From Parascedosporium putredinis (lineage: Eukaryota > Ascomycota > Sordariomycetes > Microascales > Microascaceae): DNA of 64,000 bases. Made by a program: the position numbers and the translations under genes. Shown one piece after another: positions 60,262-64,000 of this stretch; the stretch's first letter is position 1, and each line of letters opens with the position of its first letter. The stretch lies in assembly GCA_949357655.1 (NCBI GenBank), contig CASHTG010000021.1:744001-808000 (forward strand). Direction: 5' to 3'. The notes under the pieces were generated by a model. It did not search any database. It was not told the origin of the DNA and saw nothing but the letters and a program-made list of their open reading frames with translations.

Positions 60262-62560
60262 ATGAACCCTGCCCAGCCCGGGGGCGCCCAGCCCGGCCAA
60301 GCGGCTCCTGCAGGGCAGGCCGCTGCCACGGCGCAAGCCCGACAGGTTCAACTTCTACGGCCCGACGTTATAGAAAAGATCCCATGGCTCACGCCAGAGG
60401 AAAAGACAAAATATTCAGCGGGCCTGAAACAGCTTTGGAGCGCACTAGACTCTCTCCCAAAAGATTCCGCCGAAGCTGCCGCCACGCGCACTCGAATTTC
60501 CGATTTCTCGAGAACCCTTATCGCGAGGACACAGATGAAGAATAGGCAAGCTCAGCAAGCTCAGCAGGCTCAGCAGGCTCAGGCTCAAGCTCAAGCTCAA
60601 GCTCAGGCACAGGCTCAGGCTCAGGCTCAAGCACAGGCTCAAGCACAGGCTCAAGCACAAGCCCAGGCGCAAGCCCAGGCGCAGGCGCAGGCACAGGTAT
60701 GCACATAACCATGATCTCCGCCGTCGCATGCATTTAGATTACTAGAATCCACGAGAACCATCTCACTAAACAACCGTTTTAGAATGCTAATGCCGCTCAG
60801 GTTAATCCGGTTAACCCTCCTGCCGCGCCGATCGCAGTCTCCGCGCAGGGCGGGGACCAGACAGCCACTGCTACCGCAGCTACTCCCAATGCCGCGCCCC
60901 CGCACAACCTACAACCAAAATCCCCGAGCATATCCTCAAGCATGTTAATCAGATGCCATTTCAGCTTCCAGCACATGTCGTCGCGAAGGGGGCAGATGTC
61001 CGAAAGCTCACAACCGATCTCCGGCTACGCTACGCCAAGGCTCTGATGACCATGGAGACAACGCGAACTCGCAGTCAGCAAATCGACAATCTTATCAAAG
61101 ATCGCAACGAAAAGGGTAACCCCTTATCCGCGGAGGAAGCCAAAAATTATCAGCTGATGCGAGAACAACACCAAAAGTCTTACGAAGATGCCCGGAAGTT
61201 CGTTGAACAATTGCGCAAGCAGCAGGAAACGTTGAATAAGGCAAATTTGGAAAAGAAAGCCCAGGGCGCGCCGGCCACTGGACAAGCGCAGCCGCAAGTG
61301 CAAGCTACCTCCCAGGCGCAAACTCAACCTCAAGTGCAAACCCCAATCCAACCCCCGACGCAGACCCCCATTCCACCCCTACACAAAATCTTGCGCCCAA
61401 CCCGCCCTTGCAAAACACGAACGCTGTCACTGCCACGGTTAATGCCGCTGTTGAAGCTGCTAAAAACCAGACGCAGGTCGCCACACCAATCCAGCAGCAG
61501 GTACGCCCCGCGCCTGCTGCGAAACCTATTCCCGTTGCGCAACAACAGGCCAGTGCCATCAAAACAGAGCAGGTGCAACCGCCACCAGTGAATACCCAAG
61601 TCGCGGCGGCTACTACTCAGCATCCTTCGGCATCGACGCCCACCCAAGCCTCAGCCAGGGTGCAGACCCCACAGTCGGGGACGCCTGTCGCTGCTGGCGC
61701 TCGGCCATTGAGCATGTCCGCCGCCGTGAACTTGGCCAACCAGCGAATTGCACAACCTGAGCAGCGGCTGCTCCAGGTCAATCCACCAATGGAACACCAG
61801 CAAACTCCGCCCACCCCGGCGTAACCCCGTCATCGACCGTTCATACGCATGCTCACCCCGTTGCAGTCCAAGCTCCCGCCGCATCTTCTTTCCCTGCTAA
61901 GATGCCTATTCCCAAACAGCTTCCAGAGAAACTTACACAGCCAATCCAGCCAGTCGCCGTCTCGGGAGGCGCAGGACCCGGTCGCCCGACCTTTAACAGT
62001 GGCACCGGAACTGCAGGCGGCGCGATCAGCCAGCCAGCCCTTCCAAAGGTGCCAGCCTATGTCAATGAAGCAGAGAGCGAGCATGTGCTTAGCAAGAAGA
62101 AACTGGATGAGTTGGTCAGACAAGTTTGTGGGGGTTCTGCCGAAGGACACGAAGAGAATCTTCTGGCCCCTGAAGTCGAAGAGGTATGTTATATTCAGCT
62201 CCAGATCGTCGAGGGATGCATTCGACAAAGCCCTTGCCCCTTGCCCCTTCTCCACCCCAGGCCTTTTTCCCCTCTCTTAATTCGAAAGCTTACCCTTGTG
62301 GCACAGAGTATGCTCCAGTTAGCAGATCAATTCATGGACACTGTCATCGCTACCGCCTGCCGCAATGCCAAGGAGCGCGGCTCTAAAGTGCTCGAAATCC
62401 GCGACCTCCAACTTGTTCTAGAACGCGTCTACAACATACGAGTCCCTGGCTATTCCTCCGATGAGCTGAGAACCGTTCGCAAGGTCCAGCCCTCGTCCAA
62501 CTGGATTTCAAAAATGAGTGCGGTTCAGGCGGCCAAGGTTATGCCCGGCAAGGGGACTAA
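60262..62560 (+). CDS. taf12: TFIID/SAGA subunit TAF12 (histone-fold)
   Basis: Shared subunit of TFIID and SAGA; pairs with TAF4/Ada1 through an H2B-like histone fold. The N-terminus MNPAQPGGAQPGQAAP leads to PDVIEKIPWLTPEEKTKY, a long Gln-Ala repeat, a KIX-like/helical region (LTTDLRLRYAKALMTMETT), a Pro/Gln/Ala linker, and the C-terminal histone fold: VLSKKKLDELVRQV, then ADQFMDTVIATACRNAKERG and VLEIRDLQLVLERVYNI. It ends SAVQAAKVMPGKGD. I end it at the TAA 62558-62560, which is in frame if the GGGG at 62552-62555 is one base short; the raw frame runs to 62708 with a tail unlike the family. Introns 60697-60782 and 62184-62306 fit. The ATG is at 60262; the frame opens at a GTG one codon earlier. 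Other frame breaks: near 60900, 61385-61400 and 61785-61825. Confidence 0.93.
60544..60696. repeat. Imperfect hexanucleotide repeat coding (Gln-Ala)n in TAF12
   Basis: About 25 units of CAR-GCN (R is A or G), giving alternating Gln-Ala, running up to the first intron donor at 60697. Codon mixing in the third position shows it is not a recent pure expansion. The frame is kept throughout. Confidence 0.9.
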
Positions 62561-64000
62561 GCCCAGGTCCTCGAAGGTCATTGTATATTTCATGGCAGTC
62601 ACGCACCGCAAGCACTGTTGCGCATCTAGCCCTTGCCCAGGGATCGAGGAATCGAAACCTACGGGCAAATTGGCGTTTCCGGTAATGGCCGTGGGGTTAA
62701 TCACTTGACATACCCGACCCAGGAGGAGCGACATGTCTCTTCTTTCCTTTCTTTTCTTTCTTTTTTTACTCGTAGGAAGGGAAAATATTTGGCATCACAA
62801 GGGAGGCGAAATGGGCTTGTGGCATGCGATTCGGTTTAAGTTTTATTTCGTCTGTGTCGCAAGGTATGGCAGGGTAGGACGCGTTTTTCTTTCATCCGGC
62901 TACTTTCTAGCACCACATTGATAGTTTATTATCACATTCCAGCGTCAGGCTACTTTTATCATTGCCATATATTGGTGCGTTTTGCATCGCTACATGTATA
63001 ACCTGGTGTGTTGCTAGGGTTTGCATCAGTCACTTGAGCGTAATTCTACCCAGTGTGGCTACGTCAGGTTTGCGCTCCAGAAGGTTTACAACTTGCAGAT
63101 CAACCCATAAATTCTCACAGCCGAAGCACGGAATACTCACCCTTTATTGTGGTCGGAAATGTTGCTGTCCGCGCCTCAAGCCGCGAAGCAGCAAATCACG
63201 GCGCTGCAGTTGGTCTCTTTGCCTAACGAGGATGTTAACGAACCCTCAGGAGTCAACCTAGTTCTTGGTCTCGTTATCCACTCGTCGTGATATGGTGGTA
63301 CAGAGCTAGAGGCGGTTTCGGGACATTGACCAGTGGTAGATTGGTATATTCCTCACTGGCGATGGCATCTGTGCGAGCGTAAAACGCTATATGTAGCGGA
63401 CCTTGTCAAGTTGATGAAGAGGAGAGAATAGAACTATCGTACCCCCACACCTTGGCGCTTCAACCTCAAAGACGAGAGGGTTGATCCGGTTCTGCCATTC
63501 TACCACTCCGCCTATGCTAATTGGAATTTTCGTCAAATGGTTGGCGATTGGATCAAAGATGCATCAACGATGCAGGAAATACGTGGCCTCACGAGTGGCA
63601 AGAGTGGCTTGCTTTCCCACAAAAAAGAGGACCTAATCCTCGACCCAGCGTTTAGATACGAATAAGCCCGGGGGAGGTTTCTAGAAACGGAGGCTAAGCA
63701 AGCGCATTCTTGGATGCGTATGATGGAGAGACGCATAGATCCATCGAGAGAGAGCTATTAGACACTCTTTGCGTTCGTATTATTAAGCTGGCGTCGTTGG
63801 GCCTGGCCAACCGAAGCCTGTGGAAATCTGAACGTACAGGCCTCCTCCTCAATTATTGCGCAGGTAGGCAGCCTAGGAGCTCAAAGTTCATTGAATGTTC
63901 GTCATTGGGTGATTGGGGGCGCACTGGAGCGGAGTCCCACCACTGATGTGTCTCGTCTACAATATTGCTTGAAGATCTGGGCGAGGAGCAGGCACCGAAA
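62561..64000. other. TAF12 3' flank and intergenic sequence to window end
   Basis: About 1.4 kb with no supported gene. A C/T-rich stretch near 62735-62770 and AT-rich sequence follow the TAF12 stop. A tRNA-like fragment near 63455-63525 does not hold up (see rejected items). Confidence 0.5.

Noticed and set aside
62561..62708. C-terminal extension of TAF12 to 62708
   Set aside because: Family members end at about PGKGD; one extra G in the GGGG run places a stop exactly there, and the extension looks random.
63455..63525. tRNA-like fragment on the minus strand (GGCGGAGTGGTAGAATGGCAGA)
   Set aside because: The 5' half resembles a D-arm, but no T-arm or closing acceptor stem follows.
1..64000. 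A dedicated gene cluster, mobile element or defence system
   Set aside because: I looked for polyketide/peptide synthetase, transporter, integrase, transposase, reverse transcriptase, long terminal repeats and NLR-type domains and saw none.

Overview
The window is nuclear DNA from a filamentous ascomycete (Pezizomycotina, most like Sordariomycetes). The evidence is short GT-AG introns of about 60-130 bp, GC-rich coding DNA, long intergenic stretches with pyrimidine/purine tracts and microsatellites, and a gene set typical of that group: a TOK1-type K+ channel, a long NOT4, an ZDS1-type protein, and the 30.4 kDa complex I subunit. I see no transposon, virus, CRISPR array, rRNA or secondary-metabolite cluster, and no convincing tRNA.

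Layout, left to right: the 5' part of an SREBP-type bHLH regulator (minus, cut by the window start); a single-pass membrane protein with a Ser/Thr-Pro-rich tail (minus); the Srs2 DNA helicase (plus); a 94-residue small membrane protein (plus); a secreted neutral ceramidase (plus) facing a degenerate alpha/beta-hydrolase-like protein (minus); a TOK1 potassium channel (plus) facing a 6.4-kb NOT4 ubiquitin ligase gene (minus). NOT4 is head to head with complex I NDUFS3 (plus). Then come the HECT ligase Ufd4 (minus), branched-chain 2-oxoacid dehydrogenase E1-alpha (minus) head to head with the coenzyme Q methyltransferase COQ5 (plus), a metallophosphoesterase-like protein with an RGG tail (minus), the PP2A regulator Zds1 (minus), and TAF12 (plus).

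These are mostly housekeeping genes with independent promoters rather than an operon-like unit. Two themes recur: ubiquitin/RNA control (NOT4, Ufd4, the RGG protein) and mitochondrial metabolism (NDUFS3, E1-alpha, COQ5).

The strongest window-wide signal is technical. Nearly every long gene changes reading frame one or more times inside conserved domains, almost always at a G or C run (sometimes T or A) of 3-5 bases that looks one base short. This fits uncorrected homopolymer errors in the assembly better than pseudogenes. Gene spans below are therefore whole loci, and the frame breaks are described in each entry. Among biological leads, the best are a 1.2-kb NOT4 intron whose retention would give a short isoform, a PIP-box plus SUMO-interaction motif in the Srs2 tail, a perfect E-box inverted repeat between NOT4 and NDUFS3, and two little-studied proteins (the Ser/Thr-Pro membrane protein and the phosphoesterase-RGG protein).
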